A DNA stretch of 24,785 bases from Propionibacteriaceae bacterium. GTDB lineage: Bacteria; Actinomycetota; Actinomycetes; Propionibacteriales; Propionibacteriaceae. Both the position numbers and the translations under genes were made by a program. Positions within the stretch are counted from its first letter, which is position 1; each line of letters starts with the position of its first letter. Below are positions 6,957-14,887 of the stretch, piece by piece. Location: assembly GCA_905372155.1 (NCBI GenBank), contig CAJPNZ010000039.1, positions 1-24,785 of the forward strand. Direction: 5' to 3'. The notes under the pieces are model-generated. The model saw only the letters and a list, made by a program, of their open reading frames with translations. It did not search any database and had not been told where the DNA came from.

Positions 6957-7721
6957 TCAAGGGAGGTTTGCGTCGATGAGTTCCAGGATCGGCTGGAGCT
7001 CCTCCACCGGGATCTGCCCGGGAGCGGAAGGGCGACCCACCATCGCGAACGTGGCGCACGATCCCGTCACCCGGGGGGACAGCCGGGTGATCAACCCCAG
7101 ACCACCCATGGACATGGTCAGCACCGGGGTTGACGGGTACTGACTGGTCATGGTCCAGGTGGCCTCCATCAGCTGGAGCACGTCACCGGTGTTCTGGGGC
7201 ATGACCGCGGCCTTCGCGACGGCACAGCCCCGCTCCTGCATCTCCACCAGGTGCCGGACCAGGTCCTCGGCCGGTGGGGTGGCCGTGAAGTCGTGGAGGC
7301 TGCCGACCACCGGCACCCCGGCGTTCCTCGCGGCTGCGATGATGGCGTCGCCGACCGCCCGCTCGAAGTGGTGCTCGACGTCGATTGCATCCACCAGGCC
7401 GGAGTCGATGACGGCTATGTTGAGGTCGCGGTACTCCTCGGATGTGATGGGTTTGTTCCCGCTTTCGTGGTGGGTGCGGAAGGTGAAGAGAACGGGCCGC
7501 TCCCGAGCGGCGGCGCGTATCCTGGCAGCAGCTTCGAGGACGGCAGTGGGGGAGGGGGCGACGTCTAGGAAATCCACGCGCCACTCGATGATGTCGAACT
7601 CCACCCCCGCGAGCGTGGTGGTCTGGGAGACGAGCTCCTCTACCGTGGTGCCGGTGACGGGCACTATGACCTTCGCCCTTCCCTCACCGAGGGTGACGCC
7701 TCGCAACTGAACCGGTGACAT
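6957..7721 (-). CDS. aroD: 3-dehydroquinate dehydratase, type I
   Basis: This 254-residue Schiff-base 3-dehydroquinase interconverts 3-dehydroquinate and 3-dehydroshikimate. All active-site residues known from the enterobacterial type I enzyme fall at the same numbers: Glu46 and Arg48 (EWR), Arg82 (FTFRT), His143 (LHDF), Lys170 (AKAAV), Arg213, Ser232 and Gln236 (SAPGQI). The start has a near-perfect AGGAGGT ribosome binding site, read on the minus strand from 7726-7732. Many actinobacteria use a type II enzyme for aromatic biosynthesis. Together with the adjacent catabolic operon this suggests a peripheral role, for example linking shikimate and quinate branches. It is convergent with the TetR gene and divergent from nrfH, so it has its own promoter. 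Confidence 0.93.
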   Translation of the reverse strand: MSPVQLRGVTLGEGRAKVIVPVTGTTVEELVSQTTTLAGVEFDIIEWRVDFLDVAPSPTAVLEAAARIRAAARERPVLFTFRTHHESGNKPITSEEYRDLNIAVIDSGLVDAIDVEHHFERAVGDAIIAAARNAGVPVVGSLHDFTATPPAEDLVRHLVEMQERGCAVAKAAVMPQNTGDVLQLMEATWTMTSQYPSTPVLTMSMGGLGLITRLSPRVTGSCATFAMVGRPSAPGQIPVEELQPILELIDANLP

Positions 7722-7908
7722 GGTGACCTCCTATGGCCTCAGGGTAACCGAGAGGATCCACCGGTCCCGTGCCTGGGGAAATCGTGGACCCGCGCCGCGG
7801 CGGGGTGGTGAGCGGCCTGGCGTCACTCGATACCGCGCCATCAACCCCTGCCGCGTCGGCAAATCCCTCCTTGACAGGCATCGTTGCAACGGCCACGCGG
7901 CGACGGCA

Positions 7909-7936
7909 TTAACGATATGAATTCCTGTTCTATTTT
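7909..7936 (+). promoter_or_regulatory. possible nrf operon promoter
   Basis: TTAACG (7909-7914), a 16-base spacer and TATTTT (7931-7936) give an acceptable -35/-10 pair in the AT-rich part of the intergenic region. Transcription would start near 7943, leaving a leader of about 140 bases that includes the inverted repeat at 8021-8043. Other pairings in the same AT-rich stretch cannot be excluded. Confidence 0.3.
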
Positions 7937-8020
7937 CATGAGGTTTGCCTGTGCTTATGTAGCTTGTTTCCCCTCGGAACTCCTAGGCTTCTCATAGTTT
8001 TTGTGTTAGCGTGTCTCCAA

Positions 8021-8043
8021 ACCACTCGGTCCCACCAAGTGGT
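8021..8043 (+). repeat. inverted repeat in the nrfH leader
   Basis: ACCACT (8021-8026) and AGTGGT (8038-8043) are complementary. Inside them GGT (8028-8030) and ACC (8034-8036) also pair, giving nine base pairs with one mismatch and a CCC loop. It ends 42 bases before the nrfH start codon. It could be a regulator site or an mRNA hairpin. Confidence 0.4.
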
Positions 8044-8085
8044 GCGGTGGAAGCGGCACCGGGGACACTCGAAGAAGAGGCACTC

Positions 8086-8583
8086 ATGAAGCGTTTCATC
8101 CTTGCGAGATGGCAAGACTTCACCCGTGCCTTCACTGGCTGGACAGGTGTGGCCCTGGCTGCTCTGCTCGGCGCGGTCCTGGGTGTCGGGGTCTTCACCG
8201 TCTTCTACTCCGGGTCCACCGAGTACCTCGGTGACGACCCCGCCAGTTGCGCGAACTGCCACGCCATGAACGAGCAGTACGAGGGTTGGCTGAAGGGGTC
8301 CCATCACGACGTGGCAACCTGCAATTCCTGCCACGCCCCCCACGACAACATCGTTTACAAATACATCAACAAGGCTGACAACGGTTTCTGGCACGCGCTG
8401 AAGTTCACGTTCCAGAACTACCCCGAGAACATCAAGATCCGCGACCACAATCGCGAGATCGTCGAGGCCGCCTGCATCGATTGCCACGGTGACTACGTCG
8501 ATCAAGCCAAGAACAGTTCCGAGCACAAGGGCGAGCGGATGTCCTGTCTCCGCTGCCACGACGGCGTCGGTCACAAGAGGTGA
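8086..8583 (+). CDS. nrfH: cytochrome c nitrite reductase small subunit, NrfH
   Basis: This 165-residue membrane-anchored tetraheme cytochrome of the NapC/NirT/NrfH family oxidises menaquinol and feeds electrons to NrfA outside the membrane. One N-terminal transmembrane helix (about 19-41) is followed by four CXXCH motifs: CANCH (55-59), CNSCH (79-83), CIDCH (130-134) and CLRCH (154-158). The first is part of CXXCHXM, with Met61 matching the methionine heme ligand of Desulfovibrio NrfH. The ATG at 8086 is chosen because GAAGAAGAGG (8071-8080) lies at good spacing; an in-frame GTG at 8011 would add 25 residues over a region with its own repeat. It lies 6 bases before nrfA and is surely co-transcribed with it. 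Confidence 0.95.
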   Translation: MKRFILARWQDFTRAFTGWTGVALAALLGAVLGVGVFTVFYSGSTEYLGDDPASCANCHAMNEQYEGWLKGSHHDVATCNSCHAPHDNIVYKYINKADNGFWHALKFTFQNYPENIKIRDHNREIVEAACIDCHGDYVDQAKNSSEHKGERMSCLRCHDGVGHKR

Positions 8584-8589
8584 GGAGAG

Positions 8590-10113
8590 ATGAGCCCCAC
8601 GACTGACAACAACGACAAGCCCACCACGCCCGAGGCAGTCGAGCACACGCCCACGCCTGACGAGGTGGAGAAGAAGAAACCCACCACATGGACGGGGCCC
8701 CGCAAGCGGTGGGTTCCCATCGTGGTGCTGCTCTTCGTGGCGGTGGTCGCTGCCGGGCTCACATGGCTGCTCACAAACATCTTCCAGCACAAGGAGGAAG
8801 CCAGGAACCCCTTCACCAAGGTCGTCGAACTGGATGATTCCACCTACGACCCGGCGGTGTGGGGGAAGAACTTCCCCATCCAGTACGAGCAGTACAAGAA
8901 GACCGCCGAGGACACCGACGGTGACTTCGTCAAGGTCGACCCCACGGCGGACGATCCGCGCGAATACCACACCCTGTCCCGCATCGAGATGGAACCCCGG
9001 GCCCAGCTCATGTGGCGCGGCTACGCGTTCTCGGTGGACTACACCGAGCCGCGCGGCCACGAGTGGGCGCTGGAGGACCAGAAGCACACCCAGCGCACCC
9101 AGCCGAAGTTCAAGCAGCCCGGCACCTGCCTCAACTGTCACGCCTCGATGCCCGAGGTCTACGACAAGCTCGGCAACGGCGACCGGATGGCGGGTTTCCA
9201 CGCCATGAACTCCATGTCCTACGAGGAGGCCGTCCAGCACGCCTCGTCGACCATCGCCTGCATCGACTGCCACGACCCGAAGACCATGGAGCTGAGGATC
9301 ACCCGCCCGGCCTTCATGGAGGGGATCAAGAAGGCCAAGGCGCTGGAGGGAATCACCGATTACGACGTCAACCGCGACGCCACCAACCAGGAGATGCGAA
9401 CCTACGTTTGCGCGCAGTGTCACGTCGAGTACTACTTCGCGGGTGAGGGCAAGACCCTGACCTTCCCGTGGGACAAGGGCCTGACGGCCTACGACGCCAT
9501 GGCCTACTACGACGAGGTCGGCTGGACCGACTACAAGCACGCGGAGAGCGGTGCCCCCATCCTCAAGGCCCAGCACCCCGACTTCGAGACCTGGTCCCAG
9601 GGCATCCATGCCGCCAACGGCGTCACCTGCGCCGACTGCCACATGGCCTACCAGCGCAACGGCGCCGCGAAGGTGAGCAACCACCAGATCATGAGCCCGA
9701 TGGCCAACGACGAGACCATCAACGCGTCGTGCCTGACCTGTCACCACTCCACCGAGGCCGAGATGCGCCAGCGCGTCGAGAAGATCCAGACGACGTGGCA
9801 GCGTTCGCTCAACGTGAGCTTCACGGCCCTGGAAGGTCTCATCAACGACATCAAGGCGGCCGAGGCCAACGGCACGGCCACCGAGGAGCAGCTGACGCTC
9901 GCCCGCGACTACCAGCGCAAGGCGCAGTTCGTCGTCGACTACTCGTTCTCCGAGAACGGGCGCGGCTTCCACGCCCCGCAGTACTCGGTTTCCATGCTCA
10001 ACCAGGCCACCGACTGGGCGCGTTCCGGACAGCTCGCCCTGCGCGGGGTCTCGGTGGAGAACGGCGTGCCCCCGGCCATCCCGGAAAAGCACATGCCCGA
10101 CAAAGAGAACTGA
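8590..10113 (+). CDS. nrfA: cytochrome c nitrite reductase catalytic subunit, NrfA (CXXCH active-site type)
   Basis: This 507-residue pentaheme ammonia-forming nitrite reductase reduces nitrite to ammonium with six electrons. Its motifs are CLNCH (180-184), CIDCH (224-228), CAQCH (274-278), CADCH (347-351) and CLTCH (381-385). Catalytic Arg169, Tyr281 (HVEYYF) and His329 (KAQHP) are present, and Glu280, Tyr281, Lys326 and Gln328 fit the conserved calcium site. The first, active-site heme is CXXCH instead of the classical CXXCK, so the proximal ligand should be histidine. The N-terminus has a charged, proline-rich cytoplasmic stretch of about 40 residues and then a helix (42-63) without a clear cleavage site, so the protein is probably membrane-anchored, unlike periplasmic NrfA. 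Family identity is certain; the effect of the His ligand is not readable here. Confidence 0.96.
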   Translation: MSPTTDNNDKPTTPEAVEHTPTPDEVEKKKPTTWTGPRKRWVPIVVLLFVAVVAAGLTWLLTNIFQHKEEARNPFTKVVELDDSTYDPAVWGKNFPIQYEQYKKTAEDTDGDFVKVDPTADDPREYHTLSRIEMEPRAQLMWRGYAFSVDYTEPRGHEWALEDQKHTQRTQPKFKQPGTCLNCHASMPEVYDKLGNGDRMAGFHAMNSMSYEEAVQHASSTIACIDCHDPKTMELRITRPAFMEGIKKAKALEGITDYDVNRDATNQEMRTYVCAQCHVEYYFAGEGKTLTFPWDKGLTAYDAMAYYDEVGWTDYKHAESGAPILKAQHPDFETWSQGIHAANGVTCADCHMAYQRNGAAKVSNHQIMSPMANDETINASCLTCHHSTEAEMRQRVEKIQTTWQRSLNVSFTALEGLINDIKAAEANGTATEEQLTLARDYQRKAQFVVDYSFSENGRGFHAPQYSVSMLNQATDWARSGQLALRGVSVENGVPPAIPEKHMPDKEN

Positions 10114-10146
10114 CCGACCACACACAGAGGGGATTGATCCGGGGCG

Positions 10147-10998
10147 ATGAAGACCAAAGGTAGGACTTTCACGAGGGAAGACCTCGAGTCCTTCCTGTCC
10201 ACTGCCCCGGACCAGCTCAAGGACTGGGCGCAGCAACAGCTCGCCCAGTTCGACGAGACCCACCGGGAGACCCCGGAGGACGGGGACGACGACGGCGTGG
10301 ACCCGTCGGACCTCCTGCCGGAGGGTGAGGAGGACGAGGATGACGCCGAGGCGGACGCCCCCAAGGATTCGGCCCTGGAACGCCGGGCAGGGGTCTCGCG
10401 TCTCAACCTGGTGCTCGTGACCCTCCTGGCGGCCGCCCTCGTCGTCATCGTCCAAATGGCCGGGCGTCCCCAGCCGGAACCGACCACGGCGATGCCGAGC
10501 AACCACCCACCCGTCAACGCCTCCTCCCTGGCCGCGATGGATCAGGCACAGAAACTCGACAAGGACCGCGAGGCCGAGCTCAAGGCCCAGATCGAGGCCG
10601 ACCCGACCAATGTCGAGGCCCGGCTGAAGTTGGGCACCCTCTACTACAACGCCGCCCTGTACCCAGAGGTGATTCCACAGCTGCAGTCCGTCCTCGACCA
10701 GGACCCCGACAACCTGGACGCACTCCTCGGCATCGGGGCGGCGGAGTACAAAACCAACCAGTACGACGCCGCCGAGAAGCACTGGCTGCGCATCACCGAA
10801 CTGGCCCCGCAACGCGTGGAGCCCTGGTACAGCCTCGGTTTCCTGTACATGGCACGCACCCCTGCCGACCCGGCGCGGGCCCGGGAGGCCTGGAACAAGG
10901 TGATCGAGATCGATCCGGACTCGAGCATGGCCAAGGAGGTCACCACCCATCTCAGCTCCTTGGCCACCCCCACGGCGGCCCCGAGCTCCGGGAGCTGA
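10147..10998 (+). CDS. TPR-repeat membrane protein, CcmI/NrfG-like
   Basis: This 283-residue protein has an N-terminal cytoplasmic part with a very acidic stretch (about 41-72), one transmembrane helix (about 86-104), and an extracytoplasmic domain with about three TPR-like units (about 143-258; for example ADPTNVEARLKLGTLYYNA and DPDNLDALLGIGAAEYKTNQ). TPR proteins such as NrfG and CcmI hold apocytochromes for heme attachment. Its place between nrfA and the ccd/res genes suggests the same role for NrfH/NrfA. The gene starts 33 bases after nrfA and ends 3 bases before ccdA. Orthology to nrfG is not claimed because the sequence is only generically TPR-like. Confidence 0.75.
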   Translation: MKTKGRTFTREDLESFLSTAPDQLKDWAQQQLAQFDETHRETPEDGDDDGVDPSDLLPEGEEDEDDAEADAPKDSALERRAGVSRLNLVLVTLLAAALVVIVQMAGRPQPEPTTAMPSNHPPVNASSLAAMDQAQKLDKDREAELKAQIEADPTNVEARLKLGTLYYNAALYPEVIPQLQSVLDQDPDNLDALLGIGAAEYKTNQYDAAEKHWLRITELAPQRVEPWYSLGFLYMARTPADPARAREAWNKVIEIDPDSSMAKEVTTHLSSLATPTAAPSSGS

Positions 10999-11001
10999 GA
11001 G

Positions 11002-11697
11002 ATGGAACTGACGGTTCCGGTGGCCCTCCTCGCGGGGATCGTGTCCTTCGCCTCCCCCTGTTTCCTGCCCATCGTTCCGGTCTTCGTCGGTCAACTCGTC
11101 GGCTCCGGGCCAGGAAGGGTGGACCGGCGCGTCGCGCTCGGGAACTCGCTGGCCTTCGTCGCCGGGTTCTCCGTCGTGTTCATCGCCCTGTGGGCGTCGC
11201 TGGGGTTGCTGGGCAGGTCCTTGGGTCCCCACGCCGTCCACGCCCGGATCATCGGGGGAGCGGTGCTGGTGTTCATGGGGCTGCACGTCGCCGGGATCCT
11301 GCGGCTCCCCGCGCTCGACAGGCTGGTGAGGGGCAGACTGCCCGCCGCGGGCGGGACCACGTCCGTGTGGCGCGCGGGACTCATGGGTGTGGTCTTCGGG
11401 GCCGGGTGGACGCCCTGCATCGGCCCGGTGCTGAGCGGCATCCTCACCCTGGCCACCGTCAGCTCCACCGCCTGGTCGGGGATGCTCCTGATGACCGCGT
11501 ACTGCCTGGGCCTCGGCCTGCCCATCGTCGCGGTCGCCCTCGGATCGGCCGAGGTCACGCGGCGTTTCGACTGGTTTGCCAGGCACCACGTGGCGGTGTC
11601 CCTGGTGACCGGGGGTCTCCTGGTGGTGGTCGGTTTCCTCATGATCACCAACCTGTTCGCGTCGCTGGCCGGGTTGATCCCCGTGTTTGGAATCTAG
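11002..11697 (+). CDS. ccdA: cytochrome c biogenesis membrane protein CcdA (DsbD family)
   Basis: This 231-residue polytopic protein of about six helices moves reducing power from cytoplasmic thioredoxin across the membrane, keeping apocytochrome cysteines reduced. The two redox cysteines are in the expected contexts: Cys20 in SFASPCFLPIVP and Cys139 in GAGWTPCIGPVLSG. It starts 3 bases after the TPR gene and ends 9 bases before resB. Its extracytoplasmic partner is most likely the ResA-like thioredoxin three genes downstream. Confidence 0.92.
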   Translation: MELTVPVALLAGIVSFASPCFLPIVPVFVGQLVGSGPGRVDRRVALGNSLAFVAGFSVVFIALWASLGLLGRSLGPHAVHARIIGGAVLVFMGLHVAGILRLPALDRLVRGRLPAAGGTTSVWRAGLMGVVFGAGWTPCIGPVLSGILTLATVSSTAWSGMLLMTAYCLGLGLPIVAVALGSAEVTRRFDWFARHHVAVSLVTGGLLVVVGFLMITNLFASLAGLIPVFGI

Positions 11698-11706
11698 AGG
11701 TGACCG

Positions 11707-13164
11707 ATGAGTGATGACACACCCCGTCGAAGGGGAACCACCGACGGACTGGACGAGGCCCTCGACCTCTCGCCCGGCCGGTTCCTGCACGCGATCTACG
11801 CGCTGTTCCACAACAAGGCTTTCGGGCTCGTCCTGATCCTGCTGACCGGGTTGTTGTCGCTCATCGGGGTGCTGCTGCCGCAGAAGCCGCCGAACATCGC
11901 GGGCAATCCGGAGCGGCAGGCCGCCTGGCTCGACAAGGTGCGCGGCGGCACCGGAGGGTGGACGTCGATCCTCGACGCCCTCGGTTTCTTCTCGATGTTC
12001 TCCTCCATACCCTTCCTGGTTGTGATGGGGCTGCTGGCCGTCTCGATCATCGCCTGCACCACGCACCGGATCCCCGTCATCTGGAAGGCGGCCCGCCACC
12101 CCCACGTCCGTGTGAAGCCCAGGTTCTTCGACGTCGCCGGGCTCCGCACCCGGTTCTTCACCTCGCGGGAACCGGACGACGCGCTGGATGTCATCGTCGC
12201 CGACGCCCGCCGCCACGGTTTGCGGGTCATCCGCGACGACAAGGGGCCGGGGCGGGGTGCCTACCTGGACCGCAACGCCTGGATGCCGTTCGGCACGGTG
12301 TTGGCGCACACGGCGTTCGTCGTCATCATGGCGGGTTTCGTCGTCTCGTCGCTGACCGGGTTCCGCGATGAACGGTTCGCCCTGACCATCGGGTATCCCC
12401 GCGAGGTCGGGCACGGTACTGGTCTGGTGGCCGAGGCCACGGGCTTCCGCGACACCTATTACGAAAACGGTGCCCCGAAGGATTACGTCGCCGACCTGGT
12501 GCTGCGCGACGGCGACAAGACGGTGGCGCAGCAGGAGGTCAGGGTCAACAGCCCACTCAGCCACGCCGGGTTCATGTTCCACCAGGCCTACTTCGGGGTC
12601 GCGGCGGTGATGCGCGTGACGGACGCGTCCGGGGCTGTGGTCTTCGAGGGCGGGGTGCCACTGGAGTGGACCACGCAGGACAAGGTCTTCAACTATGGGC
12701 ACGTCACCCTGCCGGATCAAACCGTGATGTACGTGATCAGCCCCGCCTCCGGGCAGGTGGGGAGAGGCATTGCGCCCGGCCAGGTGAGGGTCGAACTACG
12801 CCGGGGAGAGAAGACCGCCCCGCTGACCTCGACCGTGATCGACATGGGGGTCGCGACCTCCGCCGGGGACTACTCGTTCACGTTCCAGCGGGAGCAGCAG
12901 TTCACGGGGATGATCCTGAGAAGCGATCCCGGGACGGGAATCGTGTGGGCCGGGTTCGCCCTGCTGGTCGTTGGCACCTGCATGACGATGTTCTTCCGCC
13001 ATCAGCGCCTGTGGGTGCGGGTGAGCGAGACCGAGGAGGGAACCTTGGTACAGATGGCCTCCCCGGACCGGCGTGACTCCGGGTTCACGCGTTTCGTCAC
13101 GGACATGGTCGAACGCGTCAGCACCCAACTGACCAGCGCCACGAAGAAGGGAGATCAACGATGA
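11707..13164 (+). CDS. resB: cytochrome c biogenesis protein ResB (Ccs1)
   Basis: This 485-residue system II subunit works with CcsA/ResC as the heme-exporting cytochrome c synthase. Transmembrane segments are predicted near 38-57, 100-117, 195-215 and about 415-436. A large extracytoplasmic domain lies between the last two and begins with the typical SLTGFRDERFAL. His201 in the third helix (VLAHTAF) is a candidate heme ligand. A cytoplasmic tail of about 45 residues follows. AGAGGTGA precedes the ATG. The stop overlaps the ccsB start (ATGA), consistent with a fixed ResB-ResC complex. Confidence 0.93.
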   Translation: MSDDTPRRRGTTDGLDEALDLSPGRFLHAIYALFHNKAFGLVLILLTGLLSLIGVLLPQKPPNIAGNPERQAAWLDKVRGGTGGWTSILDALGFFSMFSSIPFLVVMGLLAVSIIACTTHRIPVIWKAARHPHVRVKPRFFDVAGLRTRFFTSREPDDALDVIVADARRHGLRVIRDDKGPGRGAYLDRNAWMPFGTVLAHTAFVVIMAGFVVSSLTGFRDERFALTIGYPREVGHGTGLVAEATGFRDTYYENGAPKDYVADLVLRDGDKTVAQQEVRVNSPLSHAGFMFHQAYFGVAAVMRVTDASGAVVFEGGVPLEWTTQDKVFNYGHVTLPDQTVMYVISPASGQVGRGIAPGQVRVELRRGEKTAPLTSTVIDMGVATSAGDYSFTFQREQQFTGMILRSDPGTGIVWAGFALLVVGTCMTMFFRHQRLWVRVSETEEGTLVQMASPDRRDSGFTRFVTDMVERVSTQLTSATKKGDQR

Positions 13165-14066
13165 TCGAGTATTCCCAGGCCCTGTTGCTCATAGCGACGA
13201 CGCTCGTGGTCGTCTCCACCATCGCCTATCTCGGCGCGGTCCTCGCGGCGAGAATGGCGAGAACCTCGACCGCCGCCTCGTCGGACGGGGTGATCGTCGG
13301 TGAGGGCGAAGGGGAGGTCAAGGTCACGGGCGGCCTGCGGCGTGCGCCGTTGCGTCGTTTCACGGTGGCGTGGTGGGCCGCCAAATCCACCCAGCTTGCC
13401 CTGCTGCTGATGACGGGTGTGTTGATCACCCGGATGATCGCCACGGGGCACGCGCCCTTCTCGAACCACTACGAGTTCGCCATCGCCTTCTCCTGGGGCA
13501 TGCTCCTGGCGCAGGTCTATTTTGAGTGGCGCTATCGGATCCGGACGATGTCGGTGATCACCCTGCCGGTGATCCTGGCCATGCTCATCTACGCCTCCAC
13601 CATGTCGTACAAGCCGAACCCTTTGATGCCCGCGCTGCAGAACTCGCCGTTGCTGACGCTGCACGTGGTGACCGCGTCGCTCGGGTACGGAGCCGCACTG
13701 GTGGGCTTCGCGGCGGCCGTGATGTACCTGCTGGCGCCGCACGTGAAGTGGAAGGGGTGGCCGAGCCGGGAGTCCCTCGACGAACTTGGCTACAAGGCCA
13801 CCATCGTCACCTTCCCGATGCTCACCCTCATGCTCATTCTCGGCTCCATCTGGGGCAATGTCGCGTGGGGCCGGTACTGGGGCTGGGATCCGAAGGAAAC
13901 GGCGGCCCTGGTCACCTGGTTGATCTACGGGGCCTATCTGCACGCCAGGGTGACCAGGAGCTGGCGCGGCACGAAATCGGCGTGGCTGCTGGTGCTGGCC
14001 TTCGCGGCCGTGGTGTTCACCTACCTCGGTAACCTGTTCTTCGGAGGATTGCATGCCTACACCTGA
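13161..14066 (+). CDS. ccsB: cytochrome c biogenesis protein CcsB/ResC (CcsA family)
   Basis: This 301-residue polytopic heme-handling protein carries the tryptophan-rich WWD motif, WGNVAWGRYWGWDPKE (231-246), on the outside. Flanking histidines His168 (TLHVVTASLGYG) and His261 (YLHAR) are at the positions expected for external heme ligands; GHAPFSNHYE (96-105) supplies another conserved His. With ResB it forms the complete system II synthase, which attaches heme to CXXCH motifs. A linker at about 38-62 separates the first helix from the core, as in other actinobacterial members. The gene overlaps resB by 4 bases and the ResA-like gene by 14 bases. Confidence 0.94.
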   Translation: MIEYSQALLLIATTLVVVSTIAYLGAVLAARMARTSTAASSDGVIVGEGEGEVKVTGGLRRAPLRRFTVAWWAAKSTQLALLLMTGVLITRMIATGHAPFSNHYEFAIAFSWGMLLAQVYFEWRYRIRTMSVITLPVILAMLIYASTMSYKPNPLMPALQNSPLLTLHVVTASLGYGAALVGFAAAVMYLLAPHVKWKGWPSRESLDELGYKATIVTFPMLTLMLILGSIWGNVAWGRYWGWDPKETAALVTWLIYGAYLHARVTRSWRGTKSAWLLVLAFAAVVFTYLGNLFFGGLHAYT

Positions 14067-14739
14067 TGATGACGAGGTGGCCGAGTTCCTGGAGGCCGAC
14101 GAACCTGCCCCGAAACCGGACCGGTCGTCCTCCGGGAAGGAACCGGCTTGGCGGGCGAAGCTGCGTTCCTCGAATTTCGGCCAGGCCGCGGTGGTGCTGG
14201 TGACGGCCTTTGCCATAGCGGTGGCTGCCTGGTGGGTGGTTAAACCGGAGGAGCAGGACCGGGTCCGGGCCGGAACCGAGGCCGTGTCCCAGGTCGAGGT
14301 CGCAGGGGTGCAGCAACCTCCCGCAGCGGGGGACAGTGCCCCGGGTTTCACCGCCACGGACATCGACGGGACACCGGTCTCGTTGGAGGAACTGCGCGGC
14401 AAACCGGTGTGGCTGGTGTTCATGGCCACTTGGTGCACGGGCTGCCGCACGGAGATCCCGGACGTCCAGGGCGTCATGGCGTCCCGGGGAGATGCGGTCC
14501 GGATCGTCGTGGTCTACGTCGGCGAGAGCCAGAACGCAGTGAGCGATTACTCGAAACGCGTCGGAAACGACTTCCCAGAGGTCGCGGACCAGGACCAGCA
14601 GATCTCCGCGGCCTATGGAATCATGGGAGTGCCGTCGCACTACTTCATCGACGCCGTGGGTGTGGTTCGGCAACGGCACGTCGGGGTCCTGAGCCCGGAC
14701 GGAATGACCCGGGCCATCCAGAACGCGGGCTCCTCCTAG
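14053..14739 (+). CDS. resA: membrane-anchored thioredoxin-like protein, ResA/TlpA family
   Basis: This 228-residue protein has an acidic cytoplasmic N-terminus, a transmembrane helix (about 44-63) and an extracytoplasmic thioredoxin fold (about 90-225). The redox motif is Cys128-Thr-Gly-Cys131 in ATWCTGCRTEIP. The cis-proline is Pro194 in IMGVPSHYFID. TLP hallmarks such as APGFTATDIDGTPVSLEELRGKPV (in part) precede the active site. ResA proteins reduce apocytochrome disulfides using electrons from CcdA, and the operon context supports this. It is the last gene of the nrf-ccs unit and its start overlaps ccsB. Confidence 0.85.
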   Translation: MPTPDDDEVAEFLEADEPAPKPDRSSSGKEPAWRAKLRSSNFGQAAVVLVTAFAIAVAAWWVVKPEEQDRVRAGTEAVSQVEVAGVQQPPAAGDSAPGFTATDIDGTPVSLEELRGKPVWLVFMATWCTGCRTEIPDVQGVMASRGDAVRIVVVYVGESQNAVSDYSKRVGNDFPEVADQDQQISAAYGIMGVPSHYFIDAVGVVRQRHVGVLSPDGMTRAIQNAGSS

Positions 14740-14767
14740 CCGGGCACCCGATGAGGGGTTCTCCCGG
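14740..14767 (+). terminator. possible terminator after the nrf-ccs operon
   Basis: CCGGG (14740-14744) pairs with CCCGG (14763-14767) and ACCC (14746-14749) with GGGT (14756-14759), forming a GC-rich hairpin with a small internal loop directly after the resA stop codon. There is no U-tract, which is common for candidate terminators in high-GC actinobacteria but also weakens the call. Confidence 0.35.
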
Positions 14768-14887
14768 GTCCGTCGTCGCGCCTTGACGGCGGCGCGCCAC
14801 GGGTTCTGCCGGCGTGTTTGATCTGGCCGGGGTCTCGTCACTGTCCACGAAACACACGGCATCCCTGGTCCCGTCCCCGAAACCTCG

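Larger units (their letters stand above)
7722..8085. other. 364-base divergent intergenic region between aroD and nrfH
   Basis: The aroD-proximal half is GC-rich; bases about 7907-8008 are clearly AT-richer and are the likely promoter zone of the nrf operon. A perfect palindrome CGTTGCAACG lies at 7882-7891, just after a consensus-like TTGACA (7871-7876) that lacks a -10 partner at normal spacing. I found no clear FNR or CRP type site (TTGAT-N4-ATCAA or TGTGA-N6-TCACA). The hairpin-forming repeat at 8021-8043 is listed separately. No gene is seen here. Confidence 0.55.

Noticed and set aside
8011..8085. GTG start giving NrfH a 25-residue N-terminal extension
   Set aside because: No ribosome binding site; the extension covers the inverted repeat, and the ATG at 8086 has a strong site and the normal NrfH N-terminus.
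7936..12720. A 1594-codon open frame on the minus strand opposite nrfHA, the TPR gene, ccdA and resB
   Set aside because: It lies antisense to five genes with unmistakable family motifs. Strong GC bias at third positions removes stop codons from one antisense frame. The translation is low-complexity (rich in G, V, R, D, H) with no domain and no ribosome binding site.
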